NCBI RefSeq assembly: GCF_002556545.1
Contig: NZ_CP022685.1
Span: 5,248,001-5,312,000 of the forward strand
Reading direction: 5' to 3'
Length of the DNA: 64,000 nucleotides
From: Streptomyces formicae
GTDB taxonomy: Bacteria > Actinomycetota > Actinomycetes > Streptomycetales > Streptomycetaceae
Positions within the stretch are counted from its first letter, which is position 1. Every line of letters begins with the position of its first letter. Positions 34,487 through 43,467 of the stretch are shown one piece after another. The notes under the pieces are model-generated. The model did not search any database. It saw only the letters and a list, made by a program, of their open reading frames with translations, and was not told the origin of the DNA. Made by a program: the position numbers and the translations under genes.

Positions 34487-35838
34487 GGCAGCTGGAGCAT
34501 CGGGAAGCTGCCCGTGTTCGTCGGCGCGTGCTCCGGCAGCCACAAGACGGCGACCGCGCCCTCGGCGGGCTCGTCGGGCGAGACACCGGCGGGGCGTACG
34601 TTGCGGAACGTCAGCCGCGCACCGAGCACCCGCGCCTGACCCGCCGCGATCGTCAGGCCCAGACCGTGCCCGTGTCCCGCCCGGTCCGTGCTGCCCGTGC
34701 GGAAGCGGCTCGGGCCCTCGTCCAGGAGCGCCTCGGGGAAGCCGGGCCCGTGGTCGCGCACCCGGACCACCCGGCCCTCGACGCTGACCTCGATGGGCGG
34801 CTTGCCGTGCTTGGCGGCGTTGGCGACGAGGTTGCCGATGATGCGCTCCAGGCGGCGCGGGTCGGTGGTGACCTCCGACTCGTGCACGATCGTCACGGTC
34901 ACCTCGGTGCTGAGGAGCGCCATCCGCCGGGAGACGAACTCGCCGAGGGTGATGTCCTGGAGCTCGGCGCGCTCGGCGGCCGAGTCGAGACGGGCCACTT
35001 CAAGGACGTCCTCGACGAGCGTGCGCATGGCCTGCGCGCGGTCCTTGACCAGCTCGCTGGGCCGTCCGGGCGGCAGCAGCTCGGCCGCCGTGAGCAGCCC
35101 GGTCACCGGCGTGCGCAGCTCGTGCGCGATGTCCGCGGTGACCCGGCGCTCGGCTTCGAGGCGCTGCTTGAGCGCGTCGGCCATGGCGTCCACGGCGGAG
35201 GCGAGGTCGTCGGTCTCGTCCTTGACCACGCCGCCGATGGAGTCGCGGACGCTCACGTCCGTCTGGCCCTGGGCGACCTCGCTCGCCGCCGTCGCCGCCT
35301 TGCGCAGCCGCCGCGACAGCTGCCCGCCGATCAGCACGCCGAGCGCGCAGCCGCCGAAGACGACCGCGATCGACCCGATGACCAGGGCCTGGTCGAGGTC
35401 CTTCATGACGGTGGCGCTGCGGTCGGTGAAGCGGGAGTGCAGCGAGAGGACGTGCCCGTCGGCCAGCGGCACGGCCGCCCAGATGTCGGGCGTGCCGTCG
35501 GGCTTCTCCTCGACGAACGTGGCGCGTCGGCCCTTGAGGACCTTCTGCCGCAGCTCCTGGGGCAGCTCGGGGTCGTCGACCTTCGTGCCGAACTGGAGGG
35601 TCTGGCGCTGGGAGGCGGAGTACAGGCGCAGCGCGAACTGGATGCGCTCGTCCTGCACGTCGCGCGCGTTGTCGAGCATCGAGACTCGCGCCGCGTTGTG
35701 GACGACCAGGCTCAGCGCGACCGCGACGAGGGCGCCGACCAGCGCGATCGCCGCGCTGATCTTCCAGCGCACGCCGGTGCGCAGACCGGTTCTGAACATC
35801 TCGCGGACGCGCTCGACCGCCCTGTGGGCCCTGTTCAT
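34474..35838 (-). CDS. cseC: CseC sensor histidine kinase of the SigE envelope-stress system
   Basis: 454 residues from ATG 35838 (GGGGGA upstream). TM1 about 20-45 (ISAAIALVGALVAVALSLVV), an extracytoplasmic sensor of ~120 residues, TM2 (LVIGSIAVVFGGCALGVLIGG), HAMP, the H box VTADIAHELRTPVTGLL, N box IIGNLVANAAKHG, and G boxes VRDHGPGFP and GHGHGLGLTIAAGQA. CseC senses cell-wall damage and phosphorylates CseB, which turns on sigE. The order cseC-cseB-cseA-sigE matches S. coelicolor SCO3359-3356. Confidence 0.95.
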   Translation of the reverse strand: MNRAHRAVERVREMFRTGLRTGVRWKISAAIALVGALVAVALSLVVHNAARVSMLDNARDVQDERIQFALRLYSASQRQTLQFGTKVDDPELPQELRQKVLKGRRATFVEEKPDGTPDIWAAVPLADGHVLSLHSRFTDRSATVMKDLDQALVIGSIAVVFGGCALGVLIGGQLSRRLRKAATAASEVAQGQTDVSVRDSIGGVVKDETDDLASAVDAMADALKQRLEAERRVTADIAHELRTPVTGLLTAAELLPPGRPSELVKDRAQAMRTLVEDVLEVARLDSAAERAELQDITLGEFVSRRMALLSTEVTVTIVHESEVTTDPRRLERIIGNLVANAAKHGKPPIEVSVEGRVVRVRDHGPGFPEALLDEGPSRFRTGSTDRAGHGHGLGLTIAAGQARVLGARLTFRNVRPAGVSPDEPAEGAVAVLWLPEHAPTNTGSFPMLQLPDNL

Positions 35839-35911
35839 ATGTGTCCCCCGAGTACTCCGAGCCGCCCGCGTCCCCCGCGTCGCCGCAGTACGCCGTCCTT
35901 CACGCGTCCGT

Positions 35912-36625
35912 TCACGCCTTGAGCTTGTAGCCGAAGCCGCGGACCGTCTCGATGCGGTCCTGGCCGACCTTGGTCCGCAGTCGCTGCACATGGACGTCGA
36001 CCACGCGGGTGTCGCCGCCCCAGCCGTAGTCCCACACGCGCTCCAGGAGCTTGTCGCGGGACAGGACGGTGCCCGGCGCGGACGAGAACTCCAGGAGCAG
36101 GCGCATCTCGGTCGGCGTCAGGGCCACGGGCGCGCCGTCCTTGCGCACCTCCATGCCCTCCGTGTCGATCTCCAGGTCGCCGAAGTGCAGCACGCCGCCG
36201 TCCGCCCCCGCGTCCTGGGACGAGGCGGGCGCCGCCGAGCCGTGGCCCCCCGCGTGCCCGAAGCGGCGCAGGACCGCGCGGATGCGGGCGACCAGGACGG
36301 CGCCGTCGAACGGCTTGGTCACGTAGTCGTCGGCGCCCGCTTCGAGGCCGAGCACGACGTCGATGGAGTCGGCACGCGCCGACAGCATGATCACCGGGAC
36401 CGTGGACTCCTCGCGGATCCGGCGGCACAGCGAGACGCCGTCCATGCCGGGCACCATCACGTCGAGCAGCGCGATGTCCGGCTGGTCGGAGCGGAACGCC
36501 TCGAGGCCCGACAGGCCGTCGGGCATGGCGGTCACCTCGAAGCCGTCCCGCTCAAGGGCGAGCTGGGTGGCCTCGCGGATGACGTCGTCGTCCTCGACGA
36601 ACAGGACGTGGGTCTGTTCTGCCAT
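35912..36625 (-). CDS. cseB: CseB response regulator (OmpR/PhoB family)
   Basis: 237 residues. Receiver: VLFVEDDDVIREA, phospho-Asp in IALLDVMVPGMDG, LSARAD, and DDYVTKPF with the conserved Lys. A Gly/Ala/Ser-rich linker (about 128-148) joins the winged helix: LTPTEMRLLLEFSSAPGTVLSRDKLLERVW, RVVDVHVQRLRTKVG and VRGFGYKL. It activates the sigE promoter. 285 bp upstream of sigE-proximal genes is cseA; all four genes are co-oriented. Confidence 0.95.
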   Translation of the reverse strand: MAEQTHVLFVEDDDVIREATQLALERDGFEVTAMPDGLSGLEAFRSDQPDIALLDVMVPGMDGVSLCRRIREESTVPVIMLSARADSIDVVLGLEAGADDYVTKPFDGAVLVARIRAVLRRFGHAGGHGSAAPASSQDAGADGGVLHFGDLEIDTEGMEVRKDGAPVALTPTEMRLLLEFSSAPGTVLSRDKLLERVWDYGWGGDTRVVDVHVQRLRTKVGQDRIETVRGFGYKLKA

Positions 36626-36710
36626 CGGAAGTCTCAGTCCTTCTCAGTACGTGCTCAGTACGTGCTCGGTGCGTCTCGTGGGACGGTCGGGGCGGTCGGC
36701 ATGCGGCGGG

Positions 36711-37358
36711 TCAGTCCGCGTCCGGTGGTGCGCTCGGCTCGGCGCCCACCGAGTTGTTGAAGTCGCTGCGGGTGCGTTCCGTCTCGACGAAGCGGCTCGA
36801 CGTCCAGTGGTACGTGATCACTTCCTCGCCCGACGGATAGGCCACCGAGTCGCCCTTCTCGTACATCTGCTTGGTCACGACCAGGTCGCCCCTGTCGATC
36901 TCGGCGTAGACGGACGCGGGCTCCTCGGCGCTGAAGACATTCTCGTACTTATCGCCTTCGGCGCGATACACGTAGCTTCCGATTCCGACGGCGTCCGCGC
37001 AGGTCTGCACGTTCACCACGACATCGGAGGAGGCGCCTCCGGTCAGGTTCCCGTACGTCACGTCGATCGGATACGAGTTTCCGGCGCACGGCTTCAGGTC
37101 CCGCTTGATCGCCGTACTCACCTTCGGGTCGTCCTTGACGAGCCGGACCGCGTCGATCTTCTTCGGGGGCACGGCGGCCGAGGCCGTGGGCGAGGGCGAG
37201 GTGGAGACCACCGGTTCGCTGCGCGCGGGTCCCTCGTCACGCGCGCCCGCGCCGCCCGTCGAGCAGGCGGCGAGGGAAAGGCCGAGGGCGGCGAGCACGG
37301 TCACCACCGTGCTCGCCGCCTTGACGCTTCGTCTGGCCTCAGGGCCTAGGCCGCGCAA
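36711..37358 (-). CDS. cseA: CseA lipoprotein, negative modulator of the SigE system
   Basis: 215 residues from TTG 37358, which has GAGGAGCGGGAGCG immediately upstream and overlaps the sigE 3' end by 13 bp. Signal peptide with lipobox LAAC (VVTVLAALGLSLAAC, about residues 18-32), so it is lipid-anchored outside the membrane. The mature part has a Ser/Thr/Pro linker then a compact domain (KKIDAVRLVKDDPKVSTAIK, VVNVQTCADAVG, VTKQMYEKGDSVAY). In S. coelicolor, loss of CseA raises sigE expression. Confidence 0.9.
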   Translation of the reverse strand: MRGLGPEARRSVKAASTVVTVLAALGLSLAACSTGGAGARDEGPARSEPVVSTSPSPTASAAVPPKKIDAVRLVKDDPKVSTAIKRDLKPCAGNSYPIDVTYGNLTGGASSDVVVNVQTCADAVGIGSYVYRAEGDKYENVFSAEEPASVYAEIDRGDLVVTKQMYEKGDSVAYPSGEEVITYHWTSSRFVETERTRSDFNNSVGAEPSAPPDAD

Positions 37359-37885
37359 CGCTCCCGCTCCTCACGTTCGAACGCGCGGGCATCCAGGTCA
37401 CGGCTCTCCAGCTCCTGGCGGAGCCGGGCGAGTGCCCGGTGCAGCGTGCTCTTGACCGTTCCGGCCGACATGCCGAGCGCGGCGGCCGTCTCCTCTGTGG
37501 ACATCTGCTCCCAGTGTCGCAGCACGACCACGCTGCGCTGCTTGGGTGCGAGAACCTTCATGATGTCCATCAGGAGCGCGCGGTCGGCGTGCTGCTCCGT
37601 GGAGTCTTCCACGGACGCGTCGGGCAGCTGCTCGGTGGGCACCTCTTCGAGCTTGCGGGCGCGCCACCACTCCGTACGGGTGTTGATCATGACCCGGCGG
37701 AGGTAGGCGTCCGCGAGGCGCTTGTCGGCTATGCCGTCCCAGCGGCCGTACGTCCGCACGAGCGCGGTCTGCAACAGGTCCTGCGCGTCCACGGGGTCCG
37801 GAACCAGGCGCCGGGCACTGCGCAGCAGGGCGTCCTGCCGAGTGCGGACGTACTCTTCGAACTCGAGCACCTCGCCGTGCGCCAT
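37346..37885 (-). CDS. sigE: RNA polymerase ECF sigma factor SigE
   Basis: 179 residues from ATG 37885 (GGAGG upstream). Nearly identical to SigE of S. coelicolor as I recall it: EFEEYVRTRQDALLRSARRLVPDPVDAQDLLQTALVRTYGRW (region 2), MINTRTEWWRARK, then region 4 VLAPKQRSVVVLRHWEQMSTEETAAALGMSAGTVKSTLHRALARLR. It directs transcription of cell-envelope genes under wall stress. No anti-sigma gene; control is transcriptional through CseBC. The C-terminal end is shorter than in S. coelicolor. Confidence 0.96.
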   Translation of the reverse strand: MAHGEVLEFEEYVRTRQDALLRSARRLVPDPVDAQDLLQTALVRTYGRWDGIADKRLADAYLRRVMINTRTEWWRARKLEEVPTEQLPDASVEDSTEQHADRALLMDIMKVLAPKQRSVVVLRHWEQMSTEETAAALGMSAGTVKSTLHRALARLRQELESRDLDARAFEREERERCAA

Positions 37886-37954
37886 ATCCAACCGCCTCCG
37901 TTCCATCCCCAAATGCGTGACCGCGGCCCTTGCCGAGCGGCACGTCCATGAAGC

Positions 37955-37977
37955 TACGGAGGCGTTGTCACGAGGTT
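37955..37977 (-). promoter_or_regulatory. Candidate ECF-type promoter of sigE
   Basis: On the minus strand AACC (37977-37974) and CCGTAG (around GTA 37957-37955) are 16 nt apart, in the 251-bp gap 37886-38136 upstream of sigE. The arrangement resembles ECF promoters; CseB-dependent activation is expected from the known system. A second AACC lies further up (about 38012-38015). Confidence 0.35.
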
Positions 37978-38136
37978 GTGCGGAGCAGCCAGCGGCGGGC
38001 GCACGGCTGTGCGTAGGTTGTGTAACAGAAGTAGGGCGAGCATAAAGATCGCCATGAAACCGCAGGTGAGAAGCGGTCTATGGGCGTTACACGGATCTTT
38101 TGGCAGTTATGCGTCTATGCGGTCATGAGCGGTCGA

Positions 38137-39087
38137 TCAGGTGAGCGGCAGCCGGTAGTGCCCGTCCGCCAACGGCTCCACGAGCCCGTCGGCGACCAGA
38201 CCGTCGAGCGCGCGGGCCCGCTGCACCGGCTCGTCCCACACCCGGTCGAGCGCGGCCTGCGGCACCGGGGCGACGGCCTCGCGCAGCACGGCGAGCAGCT
38301 TGCCGCGCACCTGGCGGTCCGTCCCCGCGTACGTCTGGCCGCGCCGTGCCGGACCCTCGTGCGCGGGCTTGCCCGCCGCACGCCAGGCGCACTGCGCGGC
38401 GATCGGGCACTTCGCGCAGTCCTCGTTCCGCGCGGTGCAGACCAGGGCGCCGAGCTCCATGGAGGCGGCGGCCCAGCGGGACGCGGTCCGCTCGTCGTCG
38501 GGCAGCAGGGCGCGGGCCAGCTTGCGCTCGGCGGCGGTGGTGGCGTTCGGCGGGTACTGCACCCCGCCCACGGCTCGGGCGAAGACCCTGCGCACGTTCG
38601 TGTCCAGGACGGCGTGCCGCTGGCCGTACGCGAAGGAGGCCACGGCGGCCGCCGTGTACTCCCCGATGCCCGGCAGCGCGAGGAGCTGGGAGTGGTGCGC
38701 GGGGACGTCGCCGCCGTGCCGCTCCGTTATGGCGGTGGCCGCGCCGTGCAGCCGCAGGGCGCGGCGCGGATACCCGAGCCGTCCCCAGGCGCGGACGGCC
38801 TCGCCGGGCGCTTCCTTGGCGAGGTCGGCGGGGCGCGGCCAGCGGGCGAGCCACTGCTCGTACACGGGCAGGACCCGGCTGACGGGCGTCTGCTGGAGCA
38901 TGAACTCACTGACCATCACGCCCCACGGCCCGGCGTCCGGGCGACGCCACGGCAGATCGCGGGCGTGCGCGTCGAACCAGGCGATGACGGGGGTGTGCAG
39001 GGTCTCACCGGAGGCGTCGGCGGCAAGGCCGTCACGCGCGTCGGCGGCGTCGGGGGCGGTCGGCGTGGGCTTCGTGGGCGCAGTCAT
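38137..39087 (-). CDS. mutY: A/G-specific adenine DNA glycosylase (MutY)
   Basis: 316 residues from ATG 39087; the frame extends upstream to 39474 without similarity. It removes A opposite 8-oxoG. HhH-GPD core: DLPWRR, WGVMVSEFMLQQTPVSRV with the catalytic Glu, LPGIGEYTAAAVASFAYG, and VLDTNVRRV with the catalytic Asp. The 4Fe-4S ligands are C-x6-C-x2-C-x5-C (CTARNEDCAKCPIAAQC). The C-terminal part is short and lacks a clear Nudix-like 8-oxoG recognition domain, as in other actinobacterial MutY. Confidence 0.92.
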   Translation of the reverse strand: MTAPTKPTPTAPDAADARDGLAADASGETLHTPVIAWFDAHARDLPWRRPDAGPWGVMVSEFMLQQTPVSRVLPVYEQWLARWPRPADLAKEAPGEAVRAWGRLGYPRRALRLHGAATAITERHGGDVPAHHSQLLALPGIGEYTAAAVASFAYGQRHAVLDTNVRRVFARAVGGVQYPPNATTAAERKLARALLPDDERTASRWAAASMELGALVCTARNEDCAKCPIAAQCAWRAAGKPAHEGPARRGQTYAGTDRQVRGKLLAVLREAVAPVPQAALDRVWDEPVQRARALDGLVADGLVEPLADGHYRLPLT

Positions 39088-39232
39088 GGCAGACCCGATC
39101 CTGCCACGGGGGTGGCGGGGGACGACACAACCGCGCGGCTCGGGCGGGGGGTTTCGCGCGCGCCGCGCCGCGGAGTCACCCCTGACGATCGGCAGGGGCG
39201 CGCGGGTGAGGGCGGACAGTAGCGTCGGAGGA

Positions 39233-40846
39233 GTGAACAGGGGAGTGAACAGGGGAGTGCGGCGGCGCACCGGGGACGTGCTCCTCGCGGTGGCCCTCGC
39301 CTTGCCGGTCGTGTCCGTGGACCGGCTCGGCCTGAACGAGCCGAGCACGCCCACGTGGCAGCTGTGCGCGCTCGCCGTGGTCGGGTGCGCCGTCGTCGTG
39401 CGCAGGACCAGGCCGCTGCTCGCGTTCCTGCTCGCCGCGGCCCTCGGGCTCGTCACCGCCTCCTCCCTCTTCACGCTCTCCTACGGCCCCGCCTTCGCCG
39501 TCCTCGCGCTCCTCCTGGGCCGCCGCGCGGACCGCGCCCGCCCCGCCCTGACCGCCTTCGCGGCCATCGCGGTCGCCGGTACGGCCAAGATCGCCGTACG
39601 GGACGTGGACCCCGTCGTGGAGTGGCTCGTCCTGATGGGCACGATCGTCTTCGGCGCGGTCTTCCCCTGGCTCGCGGGCCGCTACTGGCGCCAGGCGCGC
39701 GAACTGGCCGCCGCGGGCTGGTCGCGGGCCGACCAGCTGGAGCGCGAGCAGCGCATCGTCGCCGACCGGGCGCGGCTGCGCGAACGGGCCCGCATCGCCC
39801 AGGACATGCACGACTCGCTCGGCCACGAACTGAGCCTGATCGCCGTCCGCGCGGGCGCCCTCCAGGTCGCCCCCGGCCTGGCACCCGAGCACCGCGACGC
39901 GGCCGCCGAACTCCGCGCCGCCGCGTCCGACGCCACCGGCAGGCTGCACAGGATCATCGGCGTACTGCGCGACGAGGGCGACGAGCGGGCCCCGCTGGCC
40001 CCCGTGGGCGAGAGCGTCACCGCGCTGGTCGAGCGCGCGGCGGGGTCGGGCCTTGAGATCACGTACGTCCCCGGCGAGGAAGCGGCCGAGGGGCCGGGGG
40101 AGACGACCGGGCGCACCGTGTACCGCGTCGTCCAGGAGGCCCTGACCAACGCGGCCAAGCACGCGCCGGGCGCCCACGTCACCGTCGAGATCGCGCACGA
40201 CGCCGACACGACGACGGTCACCGTCACCAACGGCCGCCCCGGCGCGCCCGTTTCCCCCTCCTCCCGCGCGCCGCTGTCCGGCGGCGGCTCGGGCCTGCGC
40301 GGTCTGCGCGCCCGCGTCACCGACCTCGGCGGCACCCTGGACGCGGGCCCGCACGGCCAGGGGTTCCGCCTCACCGCGCGCCTCCCCGCCAGGAGCGCCG
40401 ACCCCGTGGCGGCGCACCCCGAGGCCCGTCTCACCCATGCGCGCCGCCGCACCCTGCTGGCGTTCGGCGCCGCCGTGGCGACCGGGGTGCTGCTCGTCGG
40501 CGGGACCTTCGCCTGGTACGCGTACTCGCGTACGCACTCGGTCCTCGACCCCGCCGACTACGCCCGGCTGCGCGTCGGCGAGAGCCGCGCGGAGGCCGCC
40601 GGGGTGCTGCCCGAGAGGACCGTCTCCGACCCGCCCCTGGAACGCGCGCCGAGCCCGCCGCCCGAGGGCGCCGAGTGCCTCTACTACCGGGCCGACGGCA
40701 GACTCTTCAGCGCCGTACGGCACTTCAGGATCTGCTTCGGCGGGGACGGGCGCGGTGGCGGGGAACGCATCGTGGACAAGGCCGTGATCCCCACGGCGAG
40801 CGACAGGGACGAGTTCCGGGAGGAAGAGAAGGAGTGGGTGCGGTGA
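39233..40846 (+). CDS. NarL-type sensor kinase with extra C-terminal membrane/extracytoplasmic domain
   Basis: 537 residues from GTG 39233, which has TAGCGT 7 nt upstream (leaderless). In-frame GTGs at 39245 and 39257 arise from a 12-bp tandem repeat. Four to five TM helices in residues 1-150, a linker, H box ARIAQDMHDSLGHELSL (His near 194), N box EALTNAAKHAPG, G box SGLRGLRARV. Kinases of this family normally end there; here another TM helix (about 406-431, LLAFGAAVATGVLLVGGTFAWYAY) is followed by ~105 residues with two Cys (AECLYY, FRICFGG), predicted outside. The start codon of the partner regulator overlaps the stop. Confidence 0.88.
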   Translation: MNRGVNRGVRRRTGDVLLAVALALPVVSVDRLGLNEPSTPTWQLCALAVVGCAVVVRRTRPLLAFLLAAALGLVTASSLFTLSYGPAFAVLALLLGRRADRARPALTAFAAIAVAGTAKIAVRDVDPVVEWLVLMGTIVFGAVFPWLAGRYWRQARELAAAGWSRADQLEREQRIVADRARLRERARIAQDMHDSLGHELSLIAVRAGALQVAPGLAPEHRDAAAELRAAASDATGRLHRIIGVLRDEGDERAPLAPVGESVTALVERAAGSGLEITYVPGEEAAEGPGETTGRTVYRVVQEALTNAAKHAPGAHVTVEIAHDADTTTVTVTNGRPGAPVSPSSRAPLSGGGSGLRGLRARVTDLGGTLDAGPHGQGFRLTARLPARSADPVAAHPEARLTHARRRTLLAFGAAVATGVLLVGGTFAWYAYSRTHSVLDPADYARLRVGESRAEAAGVLPERTVSDPPLERAPSPPPEGAECLYYRADGRLFSAVRHFRICFGGDGRGGGERIVDKAVIPTASDRDEFREEEKEWVR

Positions 40847-41520
40847 ACGGGGTGAACGGGGCGATCAGGGTCCTGCTGGCCGACGACGAGGCGATGATCC
40901 GTGCGGGCGTGCGGGCGATCCTCGCCGCGGGCCAGGACATCGAGGTCGTCGCGGAGGCCGCCGACGGCCGCGACGCCGTCTCGCTCGCGCAGGCCCACCG
41001 ACCGGACGTGGCGCTGCTCGACATCCGCATGCCGCGCCTCGACGGGCTCGCCGCGGGCGAGGAAATCGTCCGAACGGTGCCGGGGACGGCGGTCGCCATG
41101 CTGACGACGTTCTCCGAGGACGCCTATGTGGCACGGGCGTTGAGCGGCGGAGCCACCGGATTCCTGCTGAAGTCCGGCGATCCGCACGAACTCATCGCGG
41201 GCGTACGGGCGGTGGCGGACGGCGCCGCCTTCCTCTCGCCCAAGGTCGCGCGGCACGTCATCGACGGCTACGGCGCGCGGCGCGTGGGCCGCGGGGCCAC
41301 CGCGCGGGCCCGCGTCGGCGCCCTCACCCCGCGCGAACGCGAGGTGCTCGGCCTGGTCGGCGCGGGCCTGTCCAACCCGGAGATCGCGGCCCGGCTGCAC
41401 CTCGTGGAGGGCACCGTGAAGGCGTATGTGAGCGCGGTCCTCGACCGGTTGGAGGTCAAGAACCGCGTCCAGGCGGCGATCGTGGCGTACGAGGCGGGGC
41501 TCGTCCCCGACGCGGACTGA
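40843..41520 (+). CDS. NarL/LuxR-family response regulator (partner of the 39233 kinase)
   Basis: 225 residues from GTG 40843, overlapping the kinase stop (GTGA), with GGAG 8 nt upstream. The next GTG at 40852 comes from a 9-bp tandem repeat (GTGAACGGG twice). Receiver: VLLADDEAMIRAGV, phospho-Asp in VALLDIRMPRLDG, LTTFSEDAYV and FLLKSGDP. GerE HTH: LTPREREVLGLVGAGLSNPEIAARLHLVEGTVKAYV. Its regulon is unknown; the PAP2 gene converges 20 bp away. Confidence 0.92.
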   Translation: MNGVNGAIRVLLADDEAMIRAGVRAILAAGQDIEVVAEAADGRDAVSLAQAHRPDVALLDIRMPRLDGLAAGEEIVRTVPGTAVAMLTTFSEDAYVARALSGGATGFLLKSGDPHELIAGVRAVADGAAFLSPKVARHVIDGYGARRVGRGATARARVGALTPREREVLGLVGAGLSNPEIAARLHLVEGTVKAYVSAVLDRLEVKNRVQAAIVAYEAGLVPDAD

Positions 41521-41539
41521 GCCCTGCCGGGGCGGGTGG

Positions 41540-42454
41540 TCAGCCGTTGTGCTGGTGGGGGTCCTGGCGAGGGTCGTAGCGCGGGTCGTGCCGCGGGTCG
41601 TGCCGCGGGTCGTGACGCGGCAGGGCCATGGTGGGGTTGTCGGCCGGGGGCGTCCAGGCGGCGGGCTGCTGGTCCCGGTACTGCTGGTCCTGGTACTGGC
41701 CCTGGTCCTGGTACTGCCGGTTCTGACTGTCGTACTGCTGCTGGTGTTGCGGGTGCTGATACTGCTGCTGAGGGTGTTGCGGGGCGTGCGGGGGCGTGTC
41801 GGGGGCGCCCGAGCCGTGCCGTCCGCGCTGCGCCGCAGTGCCGTACGCCGCGGGACCGGGCCCCGCGAACCACCGCACGATCCCCGTGGACGAGCCGCGC
41901 ATGGCGTCGAAGAGCCGGGCCGTGGGGCGCGTGCAGATCCGTACGAGCAGGAACGCGATGAGCGCGCCGAGCACCAGACCGACCGCGACGTCGTGGGGGT
42001 AGTGCACGCCGACGAAGACCCGCGAGAACGCCATGAGCACGGCCATCGGGACCGTCAGCGCGGCGATGCGCGGCCAGGCGAGCGCGAGGCCGATGGCGGC
42101 GGCGCCCGCGATCGTCGAGTGGTTGCTCGGGAAGGACCAGTCGCCGTGTGGCGGGCACTCCACGAGCGGCGTCAGCGCGCCGGAGACCGCCCGGCAGGGC
42201 CGCTCCTCGTCGATCACCGACTTGAACAACTCGCTGCACACGTACGCCACCGCGGTGACCAGCGGAGCGAGCACCGCGACCGCCACGGCGCGGGACTCCC
42301 CGCTCCTGGCGCGCCACCAGGCGACGATGAAGAGCACGCCGAAGAGCAGCAGCCCGAGCTCCGTCCACACCTCCGCCAGGTGCTGGAACCACGAGGGCGT
42401 GTCGTGGGCGAACTCGGTGATATCGCGGTAGAGATCGTCGGTCATGGTGTCCAT
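41540..42454 (-). CDS. PAP2-family membrane phosphatase with Gln/His-rich tail
   Basis: 304 residues from ATG 42454 (ATG 42445 also possible). Acid phosphatase motifs: KSVIDEERPCR (K-x6-RP), FPSNHS (PSGH type) and SRVFVGVHYPHDV (SR-x5-H-x3-D). About five TM helices up to residue ~200. Candidates for substrate are undecaprenyl pyrophosphate or phosphatidate. The last ~85 residues are low complexity: Gln/Tyr-rich (HPQQQYQHPQHQQQY), then DPRH repeats and QDPHQHNG, a His-rich cytoplasmic tail that could bind metal. Confidence 0.85.
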   Translation of the reverse strand: MDTMTDDLYRDITEFAHDTPSWFQHLAEVWTELGLLLFGVLFIVAWWRARSGESRAVAVAVLAPLVTAVAYVCSELFKSVIDEERPCRAVSGALTPLVECPPHGDWSFPSNHSTIAGAAAIGLALAWPRIAALTVPMAVLMAFSRVFVGVHYPHDVAVGLVLGALIAFLLVRICTRPTARLFDAMRGSSTGIVRWFAGPGPAAYGTAAQRGRHGSGAPDTPPHAPQHPQQQYQHPQHQQQYDSQNRQYQDQGQYQDQQYRDQQPAAWTPPADNPTMALPRHDPRHDPRHDPRYDPRQDPHQHNG

Positions 42455-42636
42455 GATTACGGACGGTACGGAGTGCGGCCGAATCGTCACATCTGGCGAT
42501 CGACCCGTCACGCACCCTGACGATCGGCAGGGTCCGGAGCCGTGCACGGGGGTGTAAGGGGCGGATCCGGGATGATGATCCGCAAACTTTGTCGCTCAGG
42601 GCGGCGGGTGGGGCAGGAGAAGTGCCGGATCTCTCG

Positions 42637-42642
42637 TAAGGT
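42637..42642 (+). promoter_or_regulatory. Leaderless -10 box (TAAGGT) of the 42649 gene
   Basis: TAAGGT ends 6 nt before GTG 42649, which decides the start over TTG 42643. Confidence 0.5.
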
Positions 42643-42648
42643 TTGGGC

Positions 42649-43467
42649 GTGGGATCTCTGCGCAATCCGGTCGGGCCGCTTCCCTCCACCATCTACTGGC
42701 GTCGGAGGGCCGTTCTGCTGTCCGTCCTCGGACTTCTGGTGCTCCTCGTCGTCTGGGTCGTCGTCTCCGGCGGCGGAGGCGGGAAGAACAGTGCCGACGG
42801 TCCTGGCGGCAACGGACCCGCCACCTCCATCACTCCAGGACCTTCCGAGTCCGGACCCGCCATCAGCCAACACCCGGGCGGACGGGACGAGTCGAGCGAG
42901 GGCTCGGGGTCGTCGGGGTCGGGCTCGGGGTCGGACTCCGGGTCCGGGTCGGGTGGCGGCTCCGGCGGGTCCGAGGGTTCGGGCTCCGGCGGTGGCGGCG
43001 GATCCGACGACGGCGCGAAGGGCGGTGGCGGCTCGGGCGACCGGCTGCCCGCCGGGTCGCGCCTGCCGAACTGCGTGGGCGGCGACGTGAAGTTGAAGGT
43101 GCGCAGCGTCCAGAACACGTACGAGATCGGCGAGAAGCCGAAGTTCGAGCTGATCGCCGACAACAGCGGCAGCAAGGCGTGCAAGCTCGATCTCGGCGGC
43201 AAGGGCACGGTGCTGACGATCACTCAGGCCGACGGCGACAAGGAGTTCTGGTCCTCCGACGACTGCCCGGCCGGTGGCGGCAGCCTGCTGCTCCGGGTCC
43301 CGGCGGACGGGCGCGTCACGCACGCGGTCGAGTGGGACCGCCGGGCCAGCGAGCCCCAGTGCGCGACGCCCGCGGCGGGGGCGGCGGCGCCGGGCACGTA
43401 TCTCGTGGAGGCGAAGGCGCCGGGGCTCGGGGCGGCGCGGGCGTCGTTCGTCTTGGAGAAGGACTAG
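42649..43467 (+). CDS. Membrane-anchored extracytoplasmic protein with Gly/Ser linker
   Basis: 272 residues from GTG 42649. A short cytoplasmic start (RNPVGPLPSTIYWRRR), one TM (AVLLSVLGLLVLLVVWVVV, about 21-39), a long Gly/Ser/Asp-rich linker (about 40-138) and a C-terminal beta-sandwich-like domain with four Cys (LPNCVGGDVKLKV, SKACKLDLGG, SDDCPAGGG, EPQCATP), probably two disulfides outside the cell. The domain resembles DUF4232-like or copper-resistance-type folds only vaguely. Function unknown. Conserved neighbour of disA. Confidence 0.7.
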   Translation: MGSLRNPVGPLPSTIYWRRRAVLLSVLGLLVLLVVWVVVSGGGGGKNSADGPGGNGPATSITPGPSESGPAISQHPGGRDESSEGSGSSGSGSGSDSGSGSGGGSGGSEGSGSGGGGGSDDGAKGGGGSGDRLPAGSRLPNCVGGDVKLKVRSVQNTYEIGEKPKFELIADNSGSKACKLDLGGKGTVLTITQADGDKEFWSSDDCPAGGGSLLLRVPADGRVTHAVEWDRRASEPQCATPAAGAAAPGTYLVEAKAPGLGAARASFVLEKD

